Under the pieces are notes generated by a model, which saw only the letters and a list, made by a program, of their open reading frames with translations, made no database searches and was not told the DNA's origin. Below are positions 18,102-26,989 of a stretch of 64,000 nt of DNA, piece after piece; the stretch's first letter is position 1, and every line of letters starts with the position of its first letter. Where the stretch lies: NCBI RefSeq assembly GCF_028745505.1, contig NZ_JAQZZL010000001.1, forward strand, positions 2,229,818 through 2,293,817, read 5' to 3'. Source of the DNA: Lentisphaera marina. GTDB taxonomy: Bacteria > Verrucomicrobiota > Lentisphaeria > Lentisphaerales > Lentisphaeraceae. Position numbers and translations under genes: made by a program.

Positions 18102-19363
18102 GCCTGTAACTCCTTAATCACACCAGTACTGTCGCCATGGCTATCCACTTTAACACCGGAGCCCTGGAGCATGGTCAACCACACATTATTGAGTGGTGTT
18201 TCATCAGGCAAGATCATGTTGTGTCCCATCTTCAAATTGGCCCCGCCACCCATGAGAATTGTCGGACAATTTTTGAGGTAGTGAATTGAACGAATATTGG
18301 AGCCAAAGGCTAAAGTTATATTGTCGTACAAAGTTGAGCCATCGACTTCTTTAACCGATTTCAGATGAGTAATTAAACCAGCCAGCAACTTGCTCTGCAT
18401 GAGATCTCGTTCTTTAGACTTTTCTTCTGTAGTCTCACCAGGTGAGTAATGACTCATACCATGGGGATTGCCACCAATAAATCTTTTTAGAGGCTGACGA
18501 TAGGTGATGACGCGGGTGTTATCGGTCTGCAAGGCCGCAACTAAAATTTTATACATGGTTTCGATTTCTGCAGGCCCTGAGATATTGCCTGTGGGCGCTT
18601 CGAAAGGCGCCTTCGATTTGGGTACATCCATCCAACTCTCAGTTTTACTCAGGCGGGTTTCGATATCGCGAATCCCCTGAAAATACTCATCGAGTTTGTC
18701 TTTATCAGACTTACTTAACCCACGTTGCATGTCTTTGGCTTCGATCAGAACATTATCCATAATACTGCGCTTTTCTGCCAACTGTGCCTGACGCTGCGCC
18801 AAGGGTTTGTCATCTGCGTTAAATAAATTGTGATAAGCCACCAAGGGAGAATTCCAAGCTGATACAGGCTTACCTCTGTGATCCCAAGCTAATGAAAGAC
18901 CTGGACCATGGCCATCCCCTAAATCAGGTGCGCTTAACTGAATTGAGCTGAAACGTGTGTGTTTACCAAATTGAGCTGCTGCTACTTGATCGGCAGAAAT
19001 AGTATTGGAGAAGGACTGGCCAGGTGTGCCATACTGATTAGCACCCGTGAGCCAATAAGTACTTCCCCAGTGAGCCTGACGAGAAAATTTGTGTTCACAA
19101 CCCTGAACAAAGGTAAAGTCCTTTTGATACTTCTTCAGAGGTGATAATCCCTGAGGGATTTTGTAGCCTGTACCCTTTTGGTTTTTGTCGGGAAAGTAAG
19201 TCTTTTCTGTTACGCCAAAACCCATGCTCATAAAGGCCAGACGTTTGGGTGGTTTACTTGGCGACTTAGTACGCGTAAAGGCTTCTGCCCCCATAGACTC
19301 CAGAGCGGGCAAAGCAATAAAGGCTCCGGTTCCACGTAAAAAGTTTCGTCTATTTATTTTCAT
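18098..19363 (-). CDS. DUF1552 family protein, Tat-exported
   Basis: A 421-residue protein with a twin-arginine signal (NRRNFLRGTGAFIALP), then the DUF1552 body (KRLAFMSMGFGVTEKTYFP, TYWLTGANQYGTPG, NPHGMSHYSPGE). The family resembles the alkaline-phosphatase-like DUF1501 group and is always next to PSCyt proteins. It is the first gene of a two-gene operon with the cytochrome protein. AAGGA ten bases upstream supports the start. The Tat signal implies folding, perhaps with a cofactor, before export. Confidence 0.92.
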   Translation of the reverse strand: MKINRRNFLRGTGAFIALPALESMGAEAFTRTKSPSKPPKRLAFMSMGFGVTEKTYFPDKNQKGTGYKIPQGLSPLKKYQKDFTFVQGCEHKFSRQAHWGSTYWLTGANQYGTPGQSFSNTISADQVAAAQFGKHTRFSSIQLSAPDLGDGHGPGLSLAWDHRGKPVSAWNSPLVAYHNLFNADDKPLAQRQAQLAEKRSIMDNVLIEAKDMQRGLSKSDKDKLDEYFQGIRDIETRLSKTESWMDVPKSKAPFEAPTGNISGPAEIETMYKILVAALQTDNTRVITYRQPLKRFIGGNPHGMSHYSPGETTEEKSKERDLMQSKLLAGLITHLKSVKEVDGSTLYDNITLAFGSNIRSIHYLKNCPTILMGGGANLKMGHNMILPDETPLNNVWLTMLQGSGVKVDSHGDSTGVIKELQA

Positions 19364-19501
19364 TATTTATTGTCCTTGATATATAAAAAGTAAGCAAAAT
19401 TTTCCTCAATCACAAGTCTAAAAGGTCATTCCTTATGTTTTCTATGGAATTCATTGCATCGAGTTGATTTAAAGAATAGCAGAATTAATCCCTATCCCAC
19501 A

Positions 19502-20895
19502 GGTAGTGTCCCAAATTTTCTGTAAATTCTGCTATAGCTCTACTTTAAGAGTTATGAATAGCTTCCGAGACTTCGCGAGAATGGGAACTTTCTCGTCGGA
19601 GCGAAATTGAGGAAGTTGTTTGTAACTCGGGGTAAAGAAGATGCAGAGTGGTGTTGCACCAAAACAACCCACAAGGAATTATTATGCACCACTCTACACA
19701 CGAGAACAGTAGTGTCTTATTAGAAATGATCCACCAAGTCACAGAAAACGGCGAAAGCGGAATGCTTGAAGCTATGAGAGTATTACTAAATGAAGCGATG
19801 AAAGTAGAGAGAAGTAATTCTCTTGATGCTGCTCCATATGAACGCAATGAAAATCGCTTAGGTTATGCTAATGGCTATAAAAACAAAACCGTAAACACTC
19901 GACTTGGAGCAATGAAGCTCAACATTCCTCAAGTCAGAGGTGAAATCGATTTTTATCCAAGTTCTTTAGAAAAAGGCTTACGAAGTGAGCGAGCTTTGAT
20001 GACAGCTATGGCCGAGAGTTATATTCAGGGAACTTCGACAAGAAAAGTCACGAAACTTCTAGAGAAAATGTGTGGTCTTTCCGTGAGTAAATCACAGGTG
20101 TCACGAGTTGTATCTGAGCTAGATGAAAGCTTAGAAAAGTGGCGTAACCGTCCTTTAGGGAAATATCATTACCTTTTGGTGGATGCGAGATACGAAAAAG
20201 TTAGAGTAGATAAGACTGTTCGAGATTGTGCTTTGTTAATTGCTTATGGGATAGATGAATCAGGAAAACGCTCAGTTTTAGGTACAAGTGTCTCTTTAAG
20301 TGAAGCTGAGGTTCATTGGAGAAACTTTTTCCTATCATTGAATGCTCGAGGACTTCATGGTCTTAAGATGATCACGAGCGACAGTCATTCGGGACTGAAA
20401 GCCGCTTTAACAACTGTCTTTGGGTCAATCCCATGGCAGAGGTGTCAATTTCATTTACAGCAGAATGCGGGGGCTTATGTGCCTAAGAAAGCGATGCGTT
20501 CAGAAGTTGCACAAGACATTCGAGATATCTTTAATACCCCTTCAAAACAGGACGCCGAAAGACTTTTAAAGCTTACTTGCTTAAAGTATGAAAACAGTGC
20601 TTCTCAATTATCTGAATGGATGGAATCCGCACTTCCTGAAGGCTTTTCTGTATTTGATTTAGATCGTTCTTGTTGGACAAAACTGAGAACCACCAATATG
20701 ATTGAAAGACAGAATCGAGAAATTCTAAGGCGAACTAGAACCGTGTCTATTTTCCCAAATGAAGCTTCACTGCTTAGATTAGCGTCCGCTATTCTTATGG
20801 AATTAGATGAAACCTGGATAGCTACAAAAAGAGTTTATCTGTCTGTTTAACTAAAATTGGTCAACACCAATTTACAGAAACAACGGGACTCTATC
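19502..20895 (+). mobile_element. IS256-family insertion sequence, copy 2 (1394 bp)
   Basis: Same length, ends and content as the copy at 12027-13420. Flanked by the 8-bp duplication ATCCCACA (19494-19501 and 20896-20903). The insertion lies two codons before the end of a pseudopilin gene. Confidence 0.95.
19684..20850 (+). CDS. IS256-family (mutator type) transposase
   Basis: A 388-residue protein identical to the transposase at 12209-13375, with the same start region (AAGGAA then ATG at 19684) and the same catalytic landmarks. Intact. Confidence 0.95.
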   Translation: MHHSTHENSSVLLEMIHQVTENGESGMLEAMRVLLNEAMKVERSNSLDAAPYERNENRLGYANGYKNKTVNTRLGAMKLNIPQVRGEIDFYPSSLEKGLRSERALMTAMAESYIQGTSTRKVTKLLEKMCGLSVSKSQVSRVVSELDESLEKWRNRPLGKYHYLLVDARYEKVRVDKTVRDCALLIAYGIDESGKRSVLGTSVSLSEAEVHWRNFFLSLNARGLHGLKMITSDSHSGLKAALTTVFGSIPWQRCQFHLQQNAGAYVPKKAMRSEVAQDIRDIFNTPSKQDAERLLKLTCLKYENSASQLSEWMESALPEGFSVFDLDRSCWTKLRTTNMIERQNREILRRTRTVSIFPNEASLLRLASAILMELDETWIATKRVYLSV

Positions 20896-21537
20896 ATCCC
20901 ACAATGATGTATCACCGTTGATTGATTGAACTTTAGTCGGCCGATAAAAGGTTACGTGACCATCTAGCCAAAGAATATTTGCACCATTATTATCATGACG
21001 TTCCCAATAAATATTTCGGTCACCTCCAGTAGAAAGAAGCCACGACCAATAATTATCTTCAACTTTGTGACCACTATCAGCAAAAGCAACGGTTTCAGAC
21101 GGGGTAGCTACAGAATTCAATTGTTTACTAGCTAAATTCCCTGTATTATATCCATAAGAGGGTTCCCTTTTGTGGCTATTGCTACTAGCATAAGCTTCAG
21201 CATAGGGGTCACTTGGACACCAAAGTAAATCATGAGAGCTATGTACATGCAAATTATTTAAATAAGCCCCAAAAGTCTCTCCACTATTGGACCATGTTCT
21301 ATATGAAGTACCATGCAAGCCGTTGGTTGCGTACATCATTAGACCTTTATTATCATAAGTGTACATATGAAACACAACTCCCATTTGTTTGAGGTTACTG
21401 CCACATACAGTTGCTTGACTGCGTTTTCTTGCCTTGCCTAAAGATGGCAAGAGTAACGATGCCAAAATACCGATAATCGCAACGACAACCAGTATTTCTA
21501 TAAGAGAAACATATTTCTTTTTAATAACTTTTTTCAT
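20872..21537 (-). CDS. Pseudopilin, H-X9-DG type, C-terminus altered by IS insertion
   Basis: The ATG at 21537 (MKKVIKKKYVSLIEIL) is chosen because AGAGGTG stands eight bases upstream and a TTGTCA-N16-TACAAT promoter is well placed; an in-frame extension to 21591 would run into that promoter. The protein has the prepilin leader, Glu+5, hydrophobic helix and H-DNNGANILW-LDG near the C-terminus (H-X9-DG). The IS at 19502-20895 replaces the last two codons: the original end ...TSLWDRD-stop is now ...TSLWDDRVPLFL-stop, read into the IS end. The protein is otherwise complete and may still work. It is a distant relative of the tandem genes at the left edge. Confidence 0.9.
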   Translation of the reverse strand: MKKVIKKKYVSLIEILVVVAIIGILASLLLPSLGKARKRSQATVCGSNLKQMGVVFHMYTYDNKGLMMYATNGLHGTSYRTWSNSGETFGAYLNNLHVHSSHDLLWCPSDPYAEAYASSNSHKREPSYGYNTGNLASKQLNSVATPSETVAFADSGHKVEDNYWSWLLSTGGDRNIYWERHDNNGANILWLDGHVTFYRPTKVQSINGDTSLWDDRVPLFL

Positions 21538-21573
21538 GATTACTACACCTCTAATAATGATTATTAATCCATA

Positions 21574-21601
21574 ATTGTACTGAGATTTCAAGACATGACA
21601 A
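21574..21601 (-). promoter_or_regulatory. Promoter, TTGTCA-N16-TACAAT, for pseudopilin 20872-21537
   Basis: TTGTCA at 21596-21601 and TACAAT at 21574-21579 on the minus strand, spacer 16, 37 bases before the ATG. Spacing and boxes match the tandem pseudopilin promoters although the surrounding sequence does not. Confidence 0.65.
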
Positions 21602-21672
21602 AAAAGATAAAAAAAATGTTAAATTAATTTAAAAGTCTATTTTTAGGATTTGTTATTGATTTTTAGTTCAAA

Positions 21673-23112
21673 TCACTTTTTCTGTTTAAAGATGTCGTAT
21701 TCGGGGTTCTCGACTTTACCTTTTGCGTGCTTGTAAACCTTTTCCAGTTCTTCTCTAGTGGACGGAATTCTGCCTTTATCATCAGTCGTCTCCTCCCATT
21801 CTTTAAGCTGCTGACGATGCTTTTTTAGAATAGAGGCATATTCAGGATTCAAAGCCAGATTGCGAACTTGGTGGGGGTCATTTTCCAAATCATATAACTC
21901 CTCCACTTTTCTCTTTGAGCTATCGTGGTAGGAAGCCTGTAAATCTGTGAGTTGCCCTTCATCATATAATTGCCTAAGATTTTTAAAAACGGCATGTCCA
22001 TCTCTGTAGGCGGCTTGATAAAGAGGACGATCCGTCATGTAATTTTTTATGTAGACAAACTTCTCAGTTCTAAGAGCCCGTACGTGATCAATTGCAATAC
22101 CCATGCGGTCTTTAGCAGAAATCACATAATCCCGCTCTTGATAATTTTTTGCGAAAAGTTTTTTTCCCTCCATGAAATCCGGAACCTTAAGCCCAGCTAA
22201 ATCCAGCGAACTCGTTGTGATATCTATGCCACTCACTAAATCATTGCGAACTGTCCCCAATTGCTTGATTTTATCTGAACCTGCCGGCCAATGGACAATT
22301 AAAGGAACTTTTGTACCTTCATCATACAGGTGTTGTTTAGCTCTGGGCATTTGGCAACCGTGATCAGTAAAGAAGAATACGATGGTATTTTCCCAAAGCT
22401 CATAGTCTTTTAAGGCTTTAATAATGGCCCCAACCTGACTATCGCAATAAGCAATTTGCTCATAATGACGTGCCATGGCATTGCGCATCACTTTATTATC
22501 TGGATACTGTGGAGGTACACTAATTTCACTTTCTTTGACACGGCTTGATGCAGGGTACTTCCTACCTGCTTCCCCCTGATACTTGCCTCCATAAAGTTGT
22601 ATTTGACCAAAAAACTTTTTCCCTTTGAGTTGCTCGAGCCAAGTCAAATCATGGCCACGCAGGTGCCCCGAAACGATTTTTTTATTGGGGCTTTTAAATT
22701 CAGGAGAATATAAATCACTCAATTTATAAGAAAAATTATAATCCGTTTTTTGTTCATTGAATGTCAGGTAACCCGCTTGGCGAAACAACTGTGGAATTGT
22801 CGTAATACCAGCAGCAAGAGGCTTCTTAATCATAGTGCGGTGCTCATGCAGGCCATAACTTGTTTGCATCGTTCCGGTAATCAAGGCCGAGCGAGTTGTG
22901 GAACAAACTGGTGCCGGCATATAAGTCCGTTCAAACTTCACACCTTTTTCAGCCAGCATATCAATATTTGGAGTAGCAACTGTCTTATCTCCATAACAGC
23001 CTAGCCAAGCACTCATATCATCAGCGTAAATCCACAAAACATTTGGTGAATTTTGTGAATATACGGAAAAGTTTAAAGTGAAAAAAATAAGTGCTGCAAT
23101 AACTACTTTCAT
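21673..23112 (-). CDS. Exported type I sulfatase (CSTTR)
   Basis: A 479-residue sulfatase with signal peptide (1-20), SPNVLWIYADDMSAW (Asp pair 31-32), the formylglycine motif CSTTR at 70-74 in which Thr replaces the usual Pro, and FTDHGCQMPRAK instead of the common DNG segment. The heparan N-sulfatase-like (sulfamidase) subgroup has this DHG feature, so an S1_8-like role is possible but not certain. C-terminal LYDLENDPHQVRNL is the usual sulfatase sub-domain. It is the last gene of a minus-strand sulfatase series and is separated from the previous one by about 300 bp with its own duplicated upstream region. Confidence 0.92.
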   Translation of the reverse strand: MKVVIAALIFFTLNFSVYSQNSPNVLWIYADDMSAWLGCYGDKTVATPNIDMLAEKGVKFERTYMPAPVCSTTRSALITGTMQTSYGLHEHRTMIKKPLAAGITTIPQLFRQAGYLTFNEQKTDYNFSYKLSDLYSPEFKSPNKKIVSGHLRGHDLTWLEQLKGKKFFGQIQLYGGKYQGEAGRKYPASSRVKESEISVPPQYPDNKVMRNAMARHYEQIAYCDSQVGAIIKALKDYELWENTIVFFFTDHGCQMPRAKQHLYDEGTKVPLIVHWPAGSDKIKQLGTVRNDLVSGIDITTSSLDLAGLKVPDFMEGKKLFAKNYQERDYVISAKDRMGIAIDHVRALRTEKFVYIKNYMTDRPLYQAAYRDGHAVFKNLRQLYDEGQLTDLQASYHDSSKRKVEELYDLENDPHQVRNLALNPEYASILKKHRQQLKEWEETTDDKGRIPSTREELEKVYKHAKGKVENPEYDIFKQKK

Positions 23113-23120
23113 ATGATTAG

Positions 23121-23198
23121 GCCTCTATATATGTGCTTCTTACCATGAACTTGTTTCGAATCGGGCAAATGACACATGAATGGTGATGACTTTTTTAT
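23121..23198. repeat. Imperfect direct repeat, copy 1, upstream of sulfatase 21673-23112
   Basis: About 78 bp (beginning GCCTCTATATATGTG, ending TTTTTTAT) resembling 23288-23363 at roughly three bases in four. The core TCGAATCRGRYAAATGACACAT is the best conserved part and, on the minus strand, contains TGTGTCATTT, like the -35 side of the window's common promoter, but a -10 box at the right spacing is not evident. Confidence 0.55.
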
Positions 23199-23218
23199 TA
23201 ACTAACGCGCGCCAGGTC

Positions 23219-23236
23219 AAGGAATGGCAATTCCTT
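23219..23236. repeat. Palindrome AAGGAAT-GGCA-ATTCCTT
   Basis: Seven-base perfect stem between the two direct-repeat copies, followed by the GC-rich imperfect hairpin GAGGGGGACAGCGTCCCTC. Possibly a member of the REP-like set that inserted between the repeats. Confidence 0.45.
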
Positions 23237-23287
23237 GCTAGGGGAGCTCGAGGGGGACAGCGTCCCTCTCGCATGCGAAGCATCAAG

Positions 23288-23363
23288 CCCTCTACTAGAT
23301 GTGTCTTACTGTGAGCTTGTCTCGAATCAGATAAATGACACATTGATTGTGATGATTTTTTAT
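23288..23363. repeat. Imperfect direct repeat, copy 2
   Basis: Second copy of the segment at 23121-23198, in the same orientation, 165-170 bp away. The genes are on the minus strand, so this is the distal copy. Confidence 0.55.
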
Positions 23364-23411
23364 GCCTAAAGCTCTGACAACATCTAAGTTCTGCAATTAA
23401 TGCTAATTGCT

Positions 23412-25502
23412 TTACAGAGCTTTAGATTCAAGTTCTTTACGAGCTTGAGTCTGCCACTTTTTCCCATGTTTCTTTTTAAATTCTTGTAGAGCTTTGTACT
23501 CACTGGAATCCACCTTACCATCGCCATTTTTGTCCATAAAAGTAAAGACCCATTCTAAGCCCGGCCGTTCTTTATTCCATTGTGCTTGAGAAGCCCAAGT
23601 GTTTTTCCCCATCTTCACTTTTGCTTTTACTTTAGTTTTAGACTCTTTAATTTCTTCCTTGGGTACTTCGATTTCAATTTCAGTCACTTTTGCTTGATCA
23701 TCTCGAATAATACGCAGGCGATCGAACTTGAGTTGCTGTTTCGCTACATTTGAAATAAAACGAATAATTTTGAGTCCGGGCTCGTCAAAGCGAATGGCAC
23801 CAAGAGCTTGTGTTTTCATTGATTTTGACGCTTCCAATTGAGCTAATGTTTTCATGGGATAGCCTGTATCAGATTGAGCCGCATCGTTTTTCACATCATC
23901 AACCTGTACTAAAAAACTACCACTAGCGGCCATATCAGCTTCGAGGCGATAAGTCCCGGGTATTTGCACGTCTAAAACAAAATCTATATAGCTGCCCTTT
24001 CCCGCGTACAGATCCGCAAAAATCATTTTACCTCCGGAGGCATTGGCGTCCGTTCTAGAGTAATGACAATTACCACGGAGTTGATAATCAGCCGAAGTCT
24101 GCGCGGGAATAGCTTCGGCTTCAATCCAGCCGTCCTGCGGAATAAGCGGATAAGAAAATGACAGTTGTTTTTCCAATTTTTTTATAAGAGGCGCATATTC
24201 AGGATTGTTCGCCAGGTTCTTAAATTCGTGTGGATCAGAGGACAGCTTATACAATTCCGTTTCACCTGTAGCCAGTCGGGTCATGCGATAATCATTGGAG
24301 AGTATTGACTCAAAAAATACACCATCCATCTGACTGGTCATTTGAACGGGATAATCCCAGTCCATATCAGGCTTTTTGATGAGAGGCAGCAAACTCTTGC
24401 CATCGAGTTCTTGAGGAGGTTTTGGCAGCTCAAGAAGATCCAGTAATGTGGGATAAAAATCTAAAAGTGATACGGCATTATTAATCATCTGCCCCTCGGG
24501 AATTTGAGGACCGGCAATCATAAAATTGCTGCGTGAAGAATCATACCAGGGTTTAATTTTTGACCAGGCCTTCTTTTCACCAAGCATATAACCGTGATCA
24601 CTCCAAAGTATCACATAGCCAGTCTTTGCATGAGGACTAGCGTACCAGGCATCTAGTAGACGCCCGACCTGTTCATCGGCAAAAGTCACACTTGCCAAAT
24701 AGGCGCGTACAAACTGCTTATCGTAGCCCTTTTCTACCAGCTTGTCGTGGTAGCCTTTCCCGAATTTAGCCTCTAAACCAGCGACCAATTTAAAGCGCTC
24801 AGGTAGATCATCCAGATCATTGGCTCGTGATTCCGGCAGCTCTAAAGTTTCTAGCGGATATTTATCGAAATATCCCTGAGGAACAATCCACGGCGCATGG
24901 GGCCGATAAATTCCCACTGACAATAAGATCGGCTCCTTGTTTGATTGAATTTCCTTGATGCCCGCGCTGGCCGCTTTATAATCAGCCATCTCGCTCGCCG
25001 GTGCATCGGCTACATCCCAAATGGCAGAAGAATTGAGTTTTATACCGACGCCTTTAACTTTTTTAACCTTTGGGAAAGGTGGTATATATCTATCAAATTC
25101 CGGTTTATCTCCTTTGTGAAAGTTCTTGGCAATTCCAATACTTTGCCAACCGTTCTGAGAAAAGAGCTTAGGTATGGTGACCGCATTCGCCCCCACATAA
25201 AAACGCCAGGGATGCTTACCGTTATCATTTGAAATGTTCCCTGAACGCCAGGGGGCAATACCGGTGAAAAAGGCGGGCCGAGAAGGTACACAGGAAGGGG
25301 AAGCACATATTGCATTACTAAAAGTTACCCCCCGCTCTGCCAGGCGCTTAATATGGGGAGTAATGGCTTGCGGATGCCCTTTTAAGACTTCATTCCAGTC
25401 ATTCCAGTCATCTACATTGATCATTAAAACACTGGGCTTTTCTGAACCCAGCAAGGAAAATGCTGTTAAAATCAATAAAATTATTGAGTACCGTTTTTTC
25501 AT
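23412..25502 (-). CDS. Sulfatase (S1_7-like, CVPSR) with CBM-like and EF-hand C-terminal parts
   Basis: A 696-residue multidomain protein. The ATG at 25502 (MKKRYSIILL) has GGAAAG just upstream and starts the signal peptide; a reading from 25514 adds four residues. The sulfatase part (about 20-465) has NVDDWNDW, CVPSR (formylglycine, about residue 71) and WSDHGYMLGEKKAW, the iduronate-2-sulfatase-like pattern. Then comes a CBM6/35-like jelly roll beginning GWIEAEAI and ending LKFDRLRI (about 470-600). After a Lys-rich linker there is one EF-hand loop, DKNGDGKVDSSE, that should bind calcium. Such tails may tether the enzyme to polysaccharide or the surface. Part of a minus-strand series of five sulfatases. 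Confidence 0.92.
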   Translation of the reverse strand: MKKRYSIILLILTAFSLLGSEKPSVLMINVDDWNDWNEVLKGHPQAITPHIKRLAERGVTFSNAICASPSCVPSRPAFFTGIAPWRSGNISNDNGKHPWRFYVGANAVTIPKLFSQNGWQSIGIAKNFHKGDKPEFDRYIPPFPKVKKVKGVGIKLNSSAIWDVADAPASEMADYKAASAGIKEIQSNKEPILLSVGIYRPHAPWIVPQGYFDKYPLETLELPESRANDLDDLPERFKLVAGLEAKFGKGYHDKLVEKGYDKQFVRAYLASVTFADEQVGRLLDAWYASPHAKTGYVILWSDHGYMLGEKKAWSKIKPWYDSSRSNFMIAGPQIPEGQMINNAVSLLDFYPTLLDLLELPKPPQELDGKSLLPLIKKPDMDWDYPVQMTSQMDGVFFESILSNDYRMTRLATGETELYKLSSDPHEFKNLANNPEYAPLIKKLEKQLSFSYPLIPQDGWIEAEAIPAQTSADYQLRGNCHYSRTDANASGGKMIFADLYAGKGSYIDFVLDVQIPGTYRLEADMAASGSFLVQVDDVKNDAAQSDTGYPMKTLAQLEASKSMKTQALGAIRFDEPGLKIIRFISNVAKQQLKFDRLRIIRDDQAKVTEIEIEVPKEEIKESKTKVKAKVKMGKNTWASQAQWNKERPGLEWVFTFMDKNGDGKVDSSEYKALQEFKKKHGKKWQTQARKELESKAL

Positions 25503-25581
25503 TATTCTTTCCATATAAATTTTTAGCTAAAATAGAAATTCAGACTTCTCTTATAGTAAGTTTTGTAAGTTTTTCCTTTAT

Positions 25582-26982
25582 TCAAATACCTGAAGGAATT
25601 TTTCGATCACCGATTAGTTCCATCCACTTAGATAAAGAGTCTTTAAGTTCTTTGAGAATATTTGTCAGTTCCGGATTTTCTTTTGAGTTAGTCAGCTCAT
25701 AGGGATCTTTATCTTGGTTGTAAAGGAACTCCTCGTTTTTTCCTGTAAGTATGTACTTCCACTTAACGCTTCGTACCATGCGATGTCCCTCTCCTGGCTT
25801 GGCATCTACACCAACACATTCGCTAAAAACAAGATCGCGGACTTTAGCTTCCTTATCCATAAAAATGGGCAGTAGTGATTTACCCATAATATGATTTGGC
25901 AAAGGAGCTCCGGCTAAGTCTAACAGTGTTGGGTAAAGGTCTAAGCTGGAAACTAGTGAACCTGACCTTTTACCTTTAACATGAAGCTGACTCCAATTGA
26001 CAAACATTGGAACCCGAACGGATTCTTCGTGCATTGTAATTTTATTTCCTAGACCGTGATTCCCCAGGTGGTAACCGTTATCAGAAAGAAAGATGATCAT
26101 CGTATTATCTTTGAGCCCCAACTGCTCCATATTTTCTATCATTTCTCCAAGCTGATGATCCAGGTGACTAATCGTAGCATAATAGGCCTTGATAAAAGAG
26201 CGCATAGTCACTTCGTCTCGTGGAGGACCTGCAGGGAGTTTTTTCCATACTGCTTCATATTTACTATCGCGATAATAATCCTCTCCGGGTTTACCCTGAT
26301 TAAATACGCTTATGGGAAGTGGTTTTTCACGAAAATTTGGATCGAGTTTTAATTCATTTTCCTGGTAAAGTTCAAGCCATTTTTTTTCAGGGTATAATGG
26401 GAGGTGAGGTTGACGGGGTGCCACCCACAAAAAAAAGGGTTTGTTCCTTTTTGACTCTTTTTTCAAAAAAGAATTCACCCTTTTAAAGGTTTCTACATCA
26501 TCGAAGCCCTTAACTTCTTCACCTTCATCAAAGCCATAACTTTGCGGCTTACCAATGTGTGACTTGCCCCAAAATGCACAATGATAGCCCGCTTTCTTCA
26601 TCTGCATCGGCAAAGTCTGATCTGCCATTTTACCTTTAGTAAGGTACTTTCTAAAAGCCTTATGATTCAATGCAACCACACCATTTTGCTGAGGGTACAC
26701 ACCAGTCATCATTGCTGCTCGACTGGCTGCACATATTGGAGAGGCTACGTAGGCATTATCAAGAATAAGGCCCTCGGATGCCAGCTTATCGAGGTGAGGC
26801 GTCTTGATAAGCGGGTTATTATATCCAATAGCTCTGTAAACTTGGTCATCTGTGAATATGACTAAAATATTTGGTTTACTATTCTTTAGAGAACTTCCAG
26901 CAAAAGCATTGGAACTCAATGTTGTTATAAACAATATCAGCAAAAAATATTTACCCATATTATTTATACACCTAGATAACAT
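25582..26982 (-). CDS. Exported type I sulfatase (CAASR)
   Basis: A 466-residue sulfatase (458 if the second Met at 26958 is the start; both give a signal peptide ending NAFA). It has KPNILVIFTDDQ, the formylglycine motif CAASR (Cys about 84, Ala at the Pro position), KSHIGK and LSDNGYHLGNHG. The DDQ and CAASR combination fits the S1_11/S1_16-like choline-sulfatase or N-acetylglucosamine-6-sulfatase-like branch, only tentatively. It begins seven bases after the stop of the next sulfatase gene, consistent with a shared transcript. Confidence 0.92.
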   Translation of the reverse strand: MLSRCINNMGKYFLLILFITTLSSNAFAGSSLKNSKPNILVIFTDDQVYRAIGYNNPLIKTPHLDKLASEGLILDNAYVASPICAASRAAMMTGVYPQQNGVVALNHKAFRKYLTKGKMADQTLPMQMKKAGYHCAFWGKSHIGKPQSYGFDEGEEVKGFDDVETFKRVNSFLKKESKRNKPFFLWVAPRQPHLPLYPEKKWLELYQENELKLDPNFREKPLPISVFNQGKPGEDYYRDSKYEAVWKKLPAGPPRDEVTMRSFIKAYYATISHLDHQLGEMIENMEQLGLKDNTMIIFLSDNGYHLGNHGLGNKITMHEESVRVPMFVNWSQLHVKGKRSGSLVSSLDLYPTLLDLAGAPLPNHIMGKSLLPIFMDKEAKVRDLVFSECVGVDAKPGEGHRMVRSVKWKYILTGKNEEFLYNQDKDPYELTNSKENPELTNILKELKDSLSKWMELIGDRKIPSGI

Positions 26983-26989
26983 GCTCTAC

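Noticed and set aside
23140-23343. 67-residue frame in the repeat region upstream of a sulfatase
   Set aside because: It is composed of the direct repeats and hairpins and has no start signals.
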